In this document: positions 1 through 8,280 of the stretch, in pieces | How the letters are laid out: every line of letters starts with the position of its first letter | How positions within the stretch are numbered: the first letter of the stretch is position 1 | Assembly: GCA_038246545.1 (NCBI GenBank) | Contig: JBBRVW010000038.1 | Span: forward strand, 1-50,256 | Direction of reading: 5' to 3' | Source of the DNA: JBBRVW01 sp038246545 | GTDB lineage: Bacteria > Actinomycetota > Actinomycetes > JACCUZ01 | Length of the DNA stretch: 50,256 bases | Program-made: the position numbers and the translations under genes | The notes under the pieces: model-generated | What the model saw: the letters and a program-made list of their open reading frames with translations, nothing else | What the model was told of the DNA's origin: nothing | Database searches by the model: none

Positions 1-2
1 CG

Positions 3-140
3 GTGCGCGACCTGAACGCCAAGATCCGCGCCTTCGTCAACGGCTGGAACGACCGCTGCCACCCCTTCGTGTGGACCAAGACAGCCGACGAGATCCTCAA
101 AAAGGCCAACCGTCAGAGCACTTCAAACACGGACCACTAG
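3..140 (+). mobile_element. IS630-family transposase, C-terminal fragment (cut by window edge)
   Basis: An open frame enters from the window edge and stops at TAG 138-140. It encodes about 45 residues containing RAFVNGWNDRCHPFVWTK followed by TADEIL. The NGWNDRxxPFxWTKT motif is the usual C-terminal end of IS630/Tc1-like DDE transposases of actinomycetes. The catalytic DDE residues would lie left of the window, so activity cannot be judged. It sits beside a cluster of broken genes, which fits a mobile, decaying stretch. Confidence 0.75.
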
Positions 141-210
141 CGGCCAGGTTCATCGCCTTGGCGGTCGCCATGAAACGGCCCATGGGCGAGCCGGTCAGCC
201 GGTCAGATCG

Positions 211-552
211 TCACTGATCCTTGAGCTTGCGGACTTTCTCGACCAGTCGTTTCGTATCTGGCCGATCCTTGAGTTGTCGATTTTGTCGACCAGGCGCTCC
301 GTATCCCGGCGACCTGTGAGCTTGCGAATCTCATCGACGAATCGCCCCGTCCGCTGTGACCAGCTCATCTGTTTGTCTCCTTGATTGGTTGATGGGACTG
401 GGTACTGGAATACGTCATCGAGCGTGACGTTGAGCGCCTGTGCGATTCGGAAGCCCATTTCGAGGGACGGGGAGTGCCGGCCCTTCTCGATGGCGATGAC
501 GGTTTGGCCCGTCGACAACACCGATACGGCGTGCTAGTTCCGCCTGAGTCAT
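211..552 (-). pseudogene. XRE-family HTH regulator, broken by two frameshifts
   Basis: The frame holds the Cro/C1-type helix-turn-helix: QTVIAIEKGRHSPSLEMGF, then RIAQALNVTLDDVFQY. The first helix (MTQAELARRIGV, ATG at 550-552) lies in another frame. Removing one base near 518-520 joins them as ARRIGV-STGQTVIAIEKG. A second shift near 274-277 hides the natural C terminus. Adding one base there restores KLKDRPDTKRLVEKVRKLKDQ and a TGA at 211-213. The restored tail carries imperfect repeats of about 16 residues (FVDEIRKLTGRRDTER, LVDKIDKLKDRPDTKR, LVEKVRKLKDQ). A start upstream of 552 is possible because the frame stays open, though no good start codon is visible there. Family assignment is secure; the natural function is unknown. 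Confidence 0.7.
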
Positions 553-663
553 CTCGCCTTGGGCGATCGCGGCTGCTGGAGTGACGTCCCGCTGAGTGGT
601 GCAGGTAGCAGGCCCGGCGCGTCTTCACGTTGGCTGATCTTGGCTCCATGCCTCCGCCGTGGG

Positions 664-1955
664 TCAACCCATTGCCTGCGACTCCACCAGGCGGGCGACG
701 GCCAACACACGCTGGTCCTCCCAGGGACGACCGATGATCTGGATGCTCATCGGCATGCCGTGGGGGTCGAGTCCGAAAGGGACCGCTATCGCCGGGGAGC
801 CCGTCAGGCTGGCCGGGAGGGTGAACACGAAGTCCTCACCGGTCAGCTCCCGGTGCAGCGGCGCGGTCTCAGGGGTGACGGGTGTGAGCAGGATGTCGAC
901 GTGCTCCGACGCGGTCAGGTAGTCCTCCCGGAACCGGTCCCAGTCGATCAGCTGCCGCTCGACGTCCGAACCGGCCATCTCGGCCCGACGCCAGTACCGG
1001 CGAGTGATGTCGAGGGCTGCCTCCAACCACGGCGCAGTCCAGGCAACCCTTCGCGGGCCAGCCGCCTCGAGGATGGCCGCGGCCCGTTCCACCGCGGCGG
1101 TCAGGTCGCCGGACGCGGTCCAGCCACCTTCGGCGGTCACGACCGCGAGGTCGCGCCAGAAAGGTCGACCCCGGCCGAGGCGGCCAGCGGCACCGGCACC
1201 GCGCCTGCATCCCGAAAATCGGGCTCGGCGATAACGCTGAGGATCCGCTCAGCATCGTCGACGGTGCGTGTGAGGGGCCCGATCTGGGTTCGGCCGTCGC
1301 TCAACGCGCCTACTCGCGGGTAGTGCCCGGTGGTCGGCACGCTGCCTGTGGTCGGCTTGAATCCCACTACGCCGCACCAGGCCGCAGGAAGGCGGATGCT
1401 TCCGCCGGAATCGCTGCCGAGCCCCACCGCGGATGCGCCGACCGAGACCACGACGGCCTCGCCGGTGCTAGATCCGCCGGGTGTCCTGGCCGGATCCAGT
1501 GGGTGGCGCACGAGCCCGTCAGGTGCTCCGAGTGCCCACGGCCTCGTCTTGGCGACCACGACGGCGCCGGCCTCGCGCAGGCGCCGAACGACGGTGGCGT
1601 CAGCCTCGGGCCGCCGGTCCCGATCAGTCTCAGCCTCACCCGCGCACGGGAACCCCTCTACGTCGATCCAGTCCTTGACGGTGACCGGAAGGCCCGCGAG
1701 AGGCCCCATCGCGACACCGTCCGCGCGCTCTCGGTCGAGGTGCTCGGCGTCCCCGGCCACCCGCTCGTCGCGATAGGCAGCAACCGCGCCGGTGGCTACG
1801 TCCACCCGATGTAGGGCGGAGAGCGATGCCGACACCACCTGAGCGGTCGACACCTCACCCGCCGAAACCCGGTGGAGCAACTGAGACGCGGGCCCGAACC
1901 CCGCATCCCAACCAGAGTGAGCCCCCTGCCCGTCACGCGCAGGTCTGCTTGTCAC
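664..1955 (-). pseudogene. Amidase-signature hydrolase with one frameshift
   Basis: Two overlapping frames make one amidase of about 430 residues. The N-terminal part (GTG at 1955) carries the Ser-Ser-Lys catalytic set: Lys in LPVTVKDWID, the bridging Ser in PGGSSTGEA, and the nucleophile in GSDSGGSIRLPAAWCGVVGF. The C-terminal part carries the end of the fold (LLTPVTPE, FGLDPHGMPMSIQIIGRPWE). They meet near 1150-1158, where a single missing base separates VDLSG from DLAVVTAEGGW. Amidase-signature enzymes hydrolyse C-N amide bonds, but the substrate cannot be read from sequence. All catalytic residues precede the break, so decay looks recent, or this is a sequence error. Confidence 0.75.
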
Positions 1956-2138
1956 CGTCCCGACGACAGTCGGCGCGGCCCGCGACGGTGGGTCGGCAGG
2001 AAGACACCCATCGCTGGTGCGGGGGTCATCAGAGTCTCCAGGTCAGTACGGGTGAACCCGCCGCTGACTGAGCAGCGCCGGATGCACGGTGGGCGACTGC
2101 CGCTCTACCTGACCGACCACCCGTGCCACTCGATGCAC

Positions 2139-2501
2139 TCACGACCGGCCCTCACGGACGTCCAGATGGCGGATCGACCGGCCACCCTTGCGTGCGTCGG
2201 TCCGCCCGGTGTTGCTCTCCAGCAGACTCACCAGCTTGTCGACGGCGCCGCTGACGGCCTCCTCGATGGTCCCCGCCCAGTCGGTGACCGTGACCGGAGA
2301 CTGTCCCGCCGGACGCGCCTCCAGCATGCACCGCTTGTCGCGACCGTCCGAACGACCGGCGATCTCGTCACCGAGGTGGACCTCGATCCGGGTGATCTGG
2401 TCGCTGAACCGGTCCAACGCCGACGTCAACTCCTGCTCCACGCGCTTGGCCAGTGAGCTGTCGAGCGCAACGTTCTTGTCGCTGTTCATCTGAATCTTCA
2501 T
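2139..2501 (-). CDS. Short ribosome hibernation factor (HPF/RaiA, S30AE domain)
   Basis: The 120-residue product matches the S30AE fold: MKIQMNSDKNVALDSSLAKR, then a beta strand ITRIEVHLGDEI, a basic CMLEARPAG strand, and a helix EEAVSGAVDKLVSLLE. Such proteins bind the 30S subunit in stationary phase or stress and block or store ribosomes. It is a short form: only the S30AE domain is present, without the dimerising C-terminal domain of long HPF. The ATG at 2499-2501 has a strong Shine-Dalgarno, AAGGAGG, five bases upstream. It lies alone between the broken amidase and a serine hydrolase. It may be a stress-regulon member, given remnants of Acg and flavodoxin genes nearby, but no promoter could be defined. 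Confidence 0.8.
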   Translation of the reverse strand: MKIQMNSDKNVALDSSLAKRVEQELTSALDRFSDQITRIEVHLGDEIAGRSDGRDKRCMLEARPAGQSPVTVTDWAGTIEEAVSGAVDKLVSLLESNTGRTDARKGGRSIRHLDVREGRS

Positions 2502-2713
2502 GACGGCCTCCTTCTCCTCGGAACGGGCGGCGCGGCAGACAAGTGCGCGCCGCCTCATCTGGGCTCTGCTACGCGGAGGCCGCTGACAGACCCCCGCCAC
2601 AGGCGTCTGAGTCGCCACCGAAAACCGCGGCACCGACGACAGGGAAGGTGTCGAGGTGGCCACCTTCAGACTCCCACACCCGCAACCCGAAGCAGGCATC
2701 ACGCCCTGCCACG

Positions 2714-4264
2714 TCAGCCGCCCACGACACGGGGTTGGAGATTCGATTCCCGTCCTTGGGTGACCAACGCGGGCGGCCGGGCGGTCCCTGAGCCTCGCAA
2801 GAGCCTGGCGAGACGCAACGCCGCGGTGACCAGGAGCAGGGCGGCCATGAGGATGATGAGGGTGAGCAGGTCGGGTTGCCAGAGCAGCGCGGCGCGCCAC
2901 CCGAACGCCAGCCCAGGTAGCGCCATGAGCAGGACGCCCCCGCCTGCGCGTGTCACGACGCCGACGATGGCGAGCCACCGGTGGCGCGGGCGCGTGCGCG
3001 TCCGGAGGGCTCGCACGGCCCGGACGACCGGCCATGCCACCGCGGCTAGCAGCGCGAGGGCGATGAGGTCGAAGTACAGGTAGAAGCGATGCAGCGAGGT
3101 GCCGGTGTCGATCGGATCTCCGATGAGCGCGTCGACGGCGTTGCGCTCGACGCGGTCAACCGAGGCCGGGTAGCCCGGCAGCGAGAGCTCGTTCGCGGCG
3201 TTGGTCAACGTCACCACCGCCAGGTCGCGGCGCGGAAACATGACCATCAGGGCGCTGGAGTCCGGCGCGCGTCCGGGATGGAGCTGGGCCGGCTCTGACC
3301 ACGGCCCGCCGACGTACCAGCCCATCGCGTAGCGGGCATCGGCATGGTCTGACCATGCGCCCATCGTCCCCGGGCGTCCCGGGGTGAGCATGGTCTGTAG
3401 TCCTCGTTGCGACACGATCCGTTGCCCGTCGGCGGCGACGCCGTGATTGAGGTACATGGCGAGGTAGTGGCCCATGTCCTGCGCGGAGGAGATCAGGTAG
3501 CCCGCGGACTGGATGCCCGGGCGGAAGGTCGGCCCGTGGGCGATGGCGAGGCCGAACCAGTAGCGGTGCCCGGTCGCGAGTCCGTCCCGCTTGGCGACGT
3601 CGAGGGCGACGTAGCTGTGGCGCATGCCCAGCGGCGTGAAGATGTGGCGCTGAACGTACTGCGCGTAGGGCTCGCCGGAGGCACGCTCGATGATCAGCCC
3701 GGCCAGGATGTAGTTCGCGTTGGAGTACGCAAACGCCGTGCCGGGTGGCGTGACCAGCGTCGCGCCGCGCAGCTCCTGCAGAGCCTGTAGCGGGGTGCCG
3801 TCGACCGCGCTTCTCACGACGGAACTGCCCGCGATCGCAGGCAGCCCGGTGGTCTGCTGAAGCACCTGGCGAACCGTGATGCGGTCGGCCGCCCGCTCGT
3901 CGGCAAGATGGAACTCGCGCACGTAGCGACGGGCGGGCGCGTCAAGGTCGAGTCGACCGGCGTCGACGAGCTGCATCGCGGCCAGCGCCGTGAAGGACTT
4001 CGAGGTCGACCCGAGCAGGAACGGCGTCTGCGACGTCACGTGGGCGCCGTCACCGGCATCGCCAAAGCCACGCGCGTGCACCACGTCGTTCCCGGACACC
4101 ACGGCCACGGCGAAGCCCGGCATGCCCGAGCGCTCCATACCGTCGCGAATGACGCCGTCCATCCGCGCGAGCGTCGCGCGGTCCGGCGGAGTAGCCGCGG
4201 CCGCCGGCGACGCGAACACCGAGACGAGAAGCAGCGACGCAACGGCCCCGAGCACCGAACGCAC
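2714..4264 (-). CDS. Secreted serine hydrolase (class C beta-lactamase/PBP family) with C-terminal membrane domain
   Basis: A 516-residue product. The GTG at 4262-4264 is chosen because GGCGGAGG lies just upstream and translation then begins with a clean signal peptide (VRSVLGAVASLLLVSVFASP, cleavage after the AAA that follows). The ATG at 4349-4351 is an upstream alternative. The PF00144 motifs are present: SxxK in GSTSKSFTAL, YxN in YSNANYILAG, and a HPG third motif in QLHPGRAPDSS. After about residue 400, roughly three hydrophobic helices follow (LIALALLAAVAWPVV; GGGVLLMALPGLAFG; LLTLIILMAALLLV), tethering the exported domain. Family members act as D,D-peptidases, esterases or beta-lactamases; which applies here is not visible. 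The extreme C terminus runs into a stretch with tRNA-like sequence, so its last residues may not be ancestral. Confidence 0.8.
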   Translation of the reverse strand: MRSVLGAVASLLLVSVFASPAAAATPPDRATLARMDGVIRDGMERSGMPGFAVAVVSGNDVVHARGFGDAGDGAHVTSQTPFLLGSTSKSFTALAAMQLVDAGRLDLDAPARRYVREFHLADERAADRITVRQVLQQTTGLPAIAGSSVVRSAVDGTPLQALQELRGATLVTPPGTAFAYSNANYILAGLIIERASGEPYAQYVQRHIFTPLGMRHSYVALDVAKRDGLATGHRYWFGLAIAHGPTFRPGIQSAGYLISSAQDMGHYLAMYLNHGVAADGQRIVSQRGLQTMLTPGRPGTMGAWSDHADARYAMGWYVGGPWSEPAQLHPGRAPDSSALMVMFPRRDLAVVTLTNAANELSLPGYPASVDRVERNAVDALIGDPIDTGTSLHRFYLYFDLIALALLAAVAWPVVRAVRALRTRTRPRHRWLAIVGVVTRAGGGVLLMALPGLAFGWRAALLWQPDLLTLIILMAALLLVTAALRLARLLRGSGTARPPALVTQGRESNLQPRVVGG

Positions 4265-4458
4265 AGCACCTCCGCCAGCGGCACCGACCCACACCCCGAG
4301 CGACGCCTCGGCCAGATCGCCCTTGCCGTCGCCCTTGTCCTTACCGTGCATCAACGCGGGACAGGTTCGCGGTCGATGGAAGCGTGGACCAGCCCTCACA
4401 CCGGCACATATACGTGTGTGTCTTCCGGCGCTGGCTTTCGTCGGTGCGGGTAGGTGTC

Positions 4459-5223
4459 TCACACGACGTCTCGTCGCTGGATCGCCACGAGTCCGGCGGC
4501 CGCGGGGACGACCGCCCAGGCGCCCACGGCCAGCAGGGCGGCCCACAGGCTCATGTCGGGGCTTATGTCGGGGCTGACGACCCCGGAGATGACGAGCAAC
4601 AGGGACATCGGGATCCACGAAGCGGTATCGGTGAACAATTGAGCGGCGAGCGGCGGGACCACGAAGAGCACCAGGACGGCGGTGGTGACTGCACCACCGA
4701 TGTTACGGATGAGGGCGCCCAGCCCGGCGCCGAGGCACGCGCCGACCGCACCCGCGAGTGTCGTGGCTGCGAAGAGTCGGACGAGGTCACCAGTCGAGAG
4801 CAGGAAGCCTTGGCCGGTGCTCGGCAACGTCAGGGCGACCCCGCCGACAACCAGTGCCTGCCCGAGGAAGGCCAGTACGGCCCCACCCGTCAGCACCGCA
4901 ATGAGCTGGGCGAGCACTGCTCGGGTGCGGTTGGGGGAGGTCAGGAACATCGGCACGACCGTGTGGTGCCCGTACTCACGGGCCACGGCGATGGCGCCGA
5001 AGAGGCTGGTGCCGATCATGGCGTTGAAGGCGAAGGCCATCAGAGACTTTTGGTCCGCGGCGGTGGCGACGAAGGCCTTGCTGCCGTCCATGTCGGTGGC
5101 GAAGGCAACGACCGCAGCATCCAGACCGGCGATGACGACCAGGACGGCAAGGAAGCCCCACGGCAACTTGGTGGTGGTGAGCTTGCGGATCTCTCCGCGG
5201 GCCAGTCGGAGCATGGTGGTCAC
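4459..5223 (-). CDS. ABC-2 type exporter permease
   Basis: A 254-residue membrane protein with about six hydrophobic segments, for example WGFLAVLVVIAGLDAAVVAF, LIAVLTGGAVLAFLGQALVV and LWAALLAVGAWAVVPAAAGL. After a short cytoplasmic N terminus the layout is that of ABC-2 permeases. The GTG at 5221-5223 overlaps the TGA of the ATPase gene, implying translational coupling; an ATG three codons in is an alternative. It would form the membrane half of a two-gene exporter with the upstream ATPase. The substrate is unknown; close families export antibiotics, peptides or lipids, often for self-protection. Confidence 0.82.
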   Translation of the reverse strand: MTTMLRLARGEIRKLTTTKLPWGFLAVLVVIAGLDAAVVAFATDMDGSKAFVATAADQKSLMAFAFNAMIGTSLFGAIAVAREYGHHTVVPMFLTSPNRTRAVLAQLIAVLTGGAVLAFLGQALVVGGVALTLPSTGQGFLLSTGDLVRLFAATTLAGAVGACLGAGLGALIRNIGGAVTTAVLVLFVVPPLAAQLFTDTASWIPMSLLLVISGVVSPDISPDMSLWAALLAVGAWAVVPAAAGLVAIQRRDVV

Positions 5224-6161
5224 AGCGGTACTGCCTGCCTCTCGGGCTCGGTCGTGAACGTGGTGTCGCCGGCTTCGGGGGTGCTGTCGGTGCTTGTCCA
5301 GTTGAGGAACAGCTCTTCGAGGGAGCCGGCCTGGGGGCTGAGCTCGTGGAGGGCGATTCCCGCGGCGCAGGCTCGATCTCCGATCTCGGTGATGCCGATG
5401 CCACGGACGACGAGCTCGCCCTCGTTGCCGGTGTGGACGGTGGCACCCGCTGCGGTGAGCAGCTGGGTCAGCGGTTGTGCCGTGTCGGTGCGGACCGACG
5501 TGCCGGCCCGCTGGAGCGCAGCCAGGGTCCCGGTGGTGACGAGTTGGCCGTGGCTGAGGACCACGATCTCGTCGGCCAGGTGCTCGACCTCGGCCAGGAT
5601 GTGGCTCGAGACGAACACTGTGCCTCCACCGGCAGCCCGCTCCCGGAGGAGGTCGCGGAGCCAGCGGATGCCCTGGGGGTCGAGTCCGTTGCCGGGCTCG
5701 TCGAGCACCAGCACAGGCGGGTCCCCGAGGAGGGCAGCCGCCAACCCGAGGCGCTGTCGCATCCCCAGCGAGTAGCCGCCCACGTGGCGGTCCGCCGCGT
5801 GGGACAGGCCAACGGACTCCAGCATCTCGTCGATGCGGGTGGTGTCGATGCCGGCACCGTCAGCGAGGACCCGAAGGTGGTTGCGGCCGCTGCGTCCGGG
5901 ATGGAAGGCGTTCGGCTCGAGCACCACCCCGACGGTGCGCGCAGGGTCGGTCATCTCGCGGTACCGCCGCCCGCCGATCCTGGCGCGACCATGATCGGCT
6001 TTGGCGAGATCTAGCAGGATCTTCATCGCCGTGGACTTCCCGGCGCCGTTGGGCCCCAGGAAACCGGTGACCCGTCCGGGCTGCACGGTGAAGGTCAGGT
6101 CGTCGACGACGACCTCGTGCCCGTAGCGCTTGGTGACGTTCTCGAACTCAAGGGTGTACAT
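5220..6161 (-). CDS. ABC transporter ATP-binding protein
   Basis: A 313-residue ATPase. Walker A is GFLGPNGAGKSTAMKIL (about residue 37), the signature is GYSLGMRQRLGLAAAL, Walker B is PPVLVLDEPGNGLDP, and the switch His is in VSSHILAEVEHLADE. The C-terminal 80 residues are the extra domain seen in DrrA/NatA-like exporters. The ATG at 6159-6161 has a GAGAGGA motif about nine bases upstream. The stop overlaps the permease start, so the two form one operon. The signature reads SLGMRQR rather than LSGGQ, normal for this exporter branch. Confidence 0.87.
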   Translation of the reverse strand: MYTLEFENVTKRYGHEVVVDDLTFTVQPGRVTGFLGPNGAGKSTAMKILLDLAKADHGRARIGGRRYREMTDPARTVGVVLEPNAFHPGRSGRNHLRVLADGAGIDTTRIDEMLESVGLSHAADRHVGGYSLGMRQRLGLAAALLGDPPVLVLDEPGNGLDPQGIRWLRDLLRERAAGGGTVFVSSHILAEVEHLADEIVVLSHGQLVTTGTLAALQRAGTSVRTDTAQPLTQLLTAAGATVHTGNEGELVVRGIGITEIGDRACAAGIALHELSPQAGSLEELFLNWTSTDSTPEAGDTTFTTEPERQAVPL

Positions 6162-6451
6162 GGACGTCGTTCCTCTCGGAGGTCGCGTGGATGTGATGCG
6201 TGCGGGCCAGCCGGGAAAGACCCATGCCAGGCAAAGGCGAGGTCGCGAACGCCGGCGCAGAGCGTCTGGACCGGAGCGGCCGAGCCACCGAGGTCCCAAC
6301 CAGGCCCTCCCATACCCCCCGGTCGGCCGCATCGCTGATCCACGCGGGGGTCATTTCGATCACGTAGCGTTCGTCGCCGCTCCGCGCTTCGAGTGCGGCC
6401 GGCCCGATGCTGGTGCCTGGCCGCGATGGCCTCGAAATGACGCTCGCAGGG

Positions 6452-7165
6452 TCATCGCCTCCTCCGGCTAGCTGAGTTATCGCCGGCACCTCGTTCGACC
6501 GGATCGGGTGTTGTGCGGGTAGCGGCCAATGCGGCGCCGAGGGTGACGATCCACAACACGACCGGGTACACGACCCATCGCTCGACGCCGCCTTCGCCGA
6601 GCCGCGCCACGGGCGCCCAGTCGACGAAGAAGACGCCGCCGATGACTAGCGAGGAGAGGGAGACGATCCCGAGGCCGGTGTGCAGCAGGCGCAGTGCGCC
6701 GGTGTGTAGTTTGGCGGTGGTGATGGCACCGATGCCGCCCGCCGTGAACGCGATCATGGAGAACAGGGTGTGTGGGGCCAAGAAGTTGCCGGGGAAGAAT
6801 CCGACGCCGATCATGCCCAACCCGAGCAGTGCGACGGGGAGCGTTATCCGCCGGGCGTTGTGGGCCCGGTGCAGGAGGTATGCAGCGACCGCGATGGCCA
6901 GGCCGGCGAGGATAATCGTCAGGTTGAAGATGAGGGCAGATGGCTGGCGGACAAGGTTGTCGGGCCGCATCGCAGCCAGGTCGCTGACCGACTGACTGTG
7001 CGTGTTGTACCTCGCCGGGTACAGGGCTTCGGCGGTGATGATTCCCATCAGGACGCTCGCTCCACCCAGAAACAGAAGCACGCCTGCGACGGCGGATTGG
7101 CGTGAGCCGTCGGGCGTGGGGAGTCTGGCAGACGCCTGGTCGAGCGGCTGTACGGTCGTGGTCAC
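6452..7165 (-). CDS. DUF998 family membrane protein
   Basis: A 237-residue protein with about six hydrophobic segments, including AVAGVLLFLGGASVLMGIIT, ALIFNLTIILAGLAIAVAAY and VALLGLGMIGVGFFPGNFLA. The PxxYNTHxQSVSDL pattern after the first helix and GFFPGN in the third are typical of DUF998. The GTG at 7163-7165 has an excellent AGGAGG four bases upstream. The family is widespread in actinobacteria and has no firm function. It is transcribed in the same direction as the ABC exporter pair 290 bases away, so it may or may not be cotranscribed. The 290-base gap shows no gene with a convincing ribosome-binding site. Confidence 0.8.
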   Translation of the reverse strand: MTTTVQPLDQASARLPTPDGSRQSAVAGVLLFLGGASVLMGIITAEALYPARYNTHSQSVSDLAAMRPDNLVRQPSALIFNLTIILAGLAIAVAAYLLHRAHNARRITLPVALLGLGMIGVGFFPGNFLAPHTLFSMIAFTAGGIGAITTAKLHTGALRLLHTGLGIVSLSSLVIGGVFFVDWAPVARLGEGGVERWVVYPVVLWIVTLGAALAATRTTPDPVERGAGDNSASRRRR

Positions 7166-7316
7166 AATGCCTCCTAGGGGTAAATTGCAAACCCTGTGTT
7201 CAACTCACCCCATCCTGGCGAGCTCGCTCCCGCGGTGATATGGCCAAACGTCCCAGCCGGTCGCGCAACGGTCCTACTGGCTCCCAGTGATCAGCCCTCG
7301 GCGGCAGCGGCTGGGC

Positions 7317-7480
7317 TTACCGACGCGCGGCGGTGTCGTTGTAGAGGATCAGTCGCCCCGTGCGATGCGCCAGCGCCAGGGCTGGGTGTTGTGCACCGAT
7401 GGTGCCCTTGTCGCGAACGCAACGAGATCCCTGACCGGAACACCTGCAGGCGAGTAGGTCTGAAGCGTCCCGGGATTGAT
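7317..7480 (-). pseudogene. Acg-type nitroreductase, N-terminal remnant
   Basis: One reverse frame reads VPVRDLVAFATRAPSVHNTQ followed by PWRWRIARGD and a stop. RAPSxHNTQPWRW is the hallmark N-terminal motif of the Acg (Rv2032-like) FMN-binding nitroreductase family. A missing base near 7350 causes the stop; the next frame resumes as ILYNDTAARR and ends at TAA 7317-7319. No start codon lies in frame and the remaining 250 or so residues of the family are absent. This is therefore a short relic. In mycobacteria Acg belongs to the hypoxia (DosR) regulon; that link is family knowledge, not seen here. Confidence 0.6.
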
Positions 7481-7709
7481 GGAGGCGCTTCAGACGACCC
7501 GTTCCGCCCGGGTTGCTGGGTTGACGAAGGCCAGTCCCGGCACCGGGTCTTCTTGCCGGGTGGTCGGCAAGCAGAGGATGGCGTCCTTGCGGGCCAGGCC
7601 GACGTAAGCACTCGCGAGCACGCAAAGGTCCTGGCTTTGATGGTCCTTGTGCCCTGCGCGTCCAAGGTCGCGTCACCCGGATGAGGTGCATAACGTCTGG
7701 GGGGCCAGC

Positions 7710-8029
7710 ATGCGAGTTCTCGTCACGTCCGCGACCCGGCACGCCTCAACGGCCGATATCGCCGAGGCGATCGTCCACGTCCTGTCAGCTACCGCGGTCG
7801 CAGGCACCGTCGACGTGCTGCCCGTGGAAGATGTCGACGACGTCGAGGACTACGACGCGGCCCTTGCTCGGCAGCGCCGTCTACGACGGGCGCTGGCTCA
7901 AGCTGTGGATCAGAGCGATCGACCGCGCGACAGGTGCACGCCGTCGAAGGCGCCTACCGCGACTGGAGCGCCATCCGGGCGTGGGCGGCGGAACTGGCCG
8001 ATTCCCTCAGCCCCTCCACGTCGACCTGA
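7710..8029 (+). pseudogene. Flavodoxin-domain protein, internally deleted and frameshifted
   Basis: The ATG at 7710 opens MRVLVTSATRHASTADIAEA, which matches the FMN-phosphate-binding start of flavodoxin-domain proteins, followed by VDVLPVEDVDDVEDYDAAL. A frameshift near 7860 moves the continuation (LLGSAVYDGRWLK) into another frame. Then about 60 family residues are missing, and the C terminus EGAYRDWSAIRAWAAELAD appears in yet another frame before TGA 8027-8029. The total is about 107 codons against roughly 170 in the family. The gene cannot make a working flavodoxin. From 8030 to 8280 I see no gene. Confidence 0.65.
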
Positions 8030-8280
8030 CTGGCTCGCCAACAACACCTGCGGCGGCGCCATAGTCGAGTCGAAGCCATTTCGCGCCGGGAGTTCGAGCG
8101 ACACCTGGCCGAGCACAAGGAGAACAGCCCGCAGACCCGCTGCTGCTGATCACTTGTCGTGGCTGCGGCCGGCCTCGACTATGGATCGTCAGAAGGTGGC
8201 CCACGTTCGGCTCGGCATACGCTTCCCACCTACGGCGGAAACCCCGGGAGTGGCACTGTCGGCCCAGAGATGGGGTACAC

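Noticed and set aside
2725..2765. tRNA-like stretch with TTCGATTCCCGTC and a later CCA on the plus strand
   Set aside because: The five bases before TTCGATT (GGAGA) do not pair with CCCGT and the CCA is misplaced, so no T-arm forms.
6148..6489. Reverse frame of 113 codons between the ABC and DUF998 genes
   Set aside because: It overlaps the end of DUF998, has no ribosome-binding site and matches no family.
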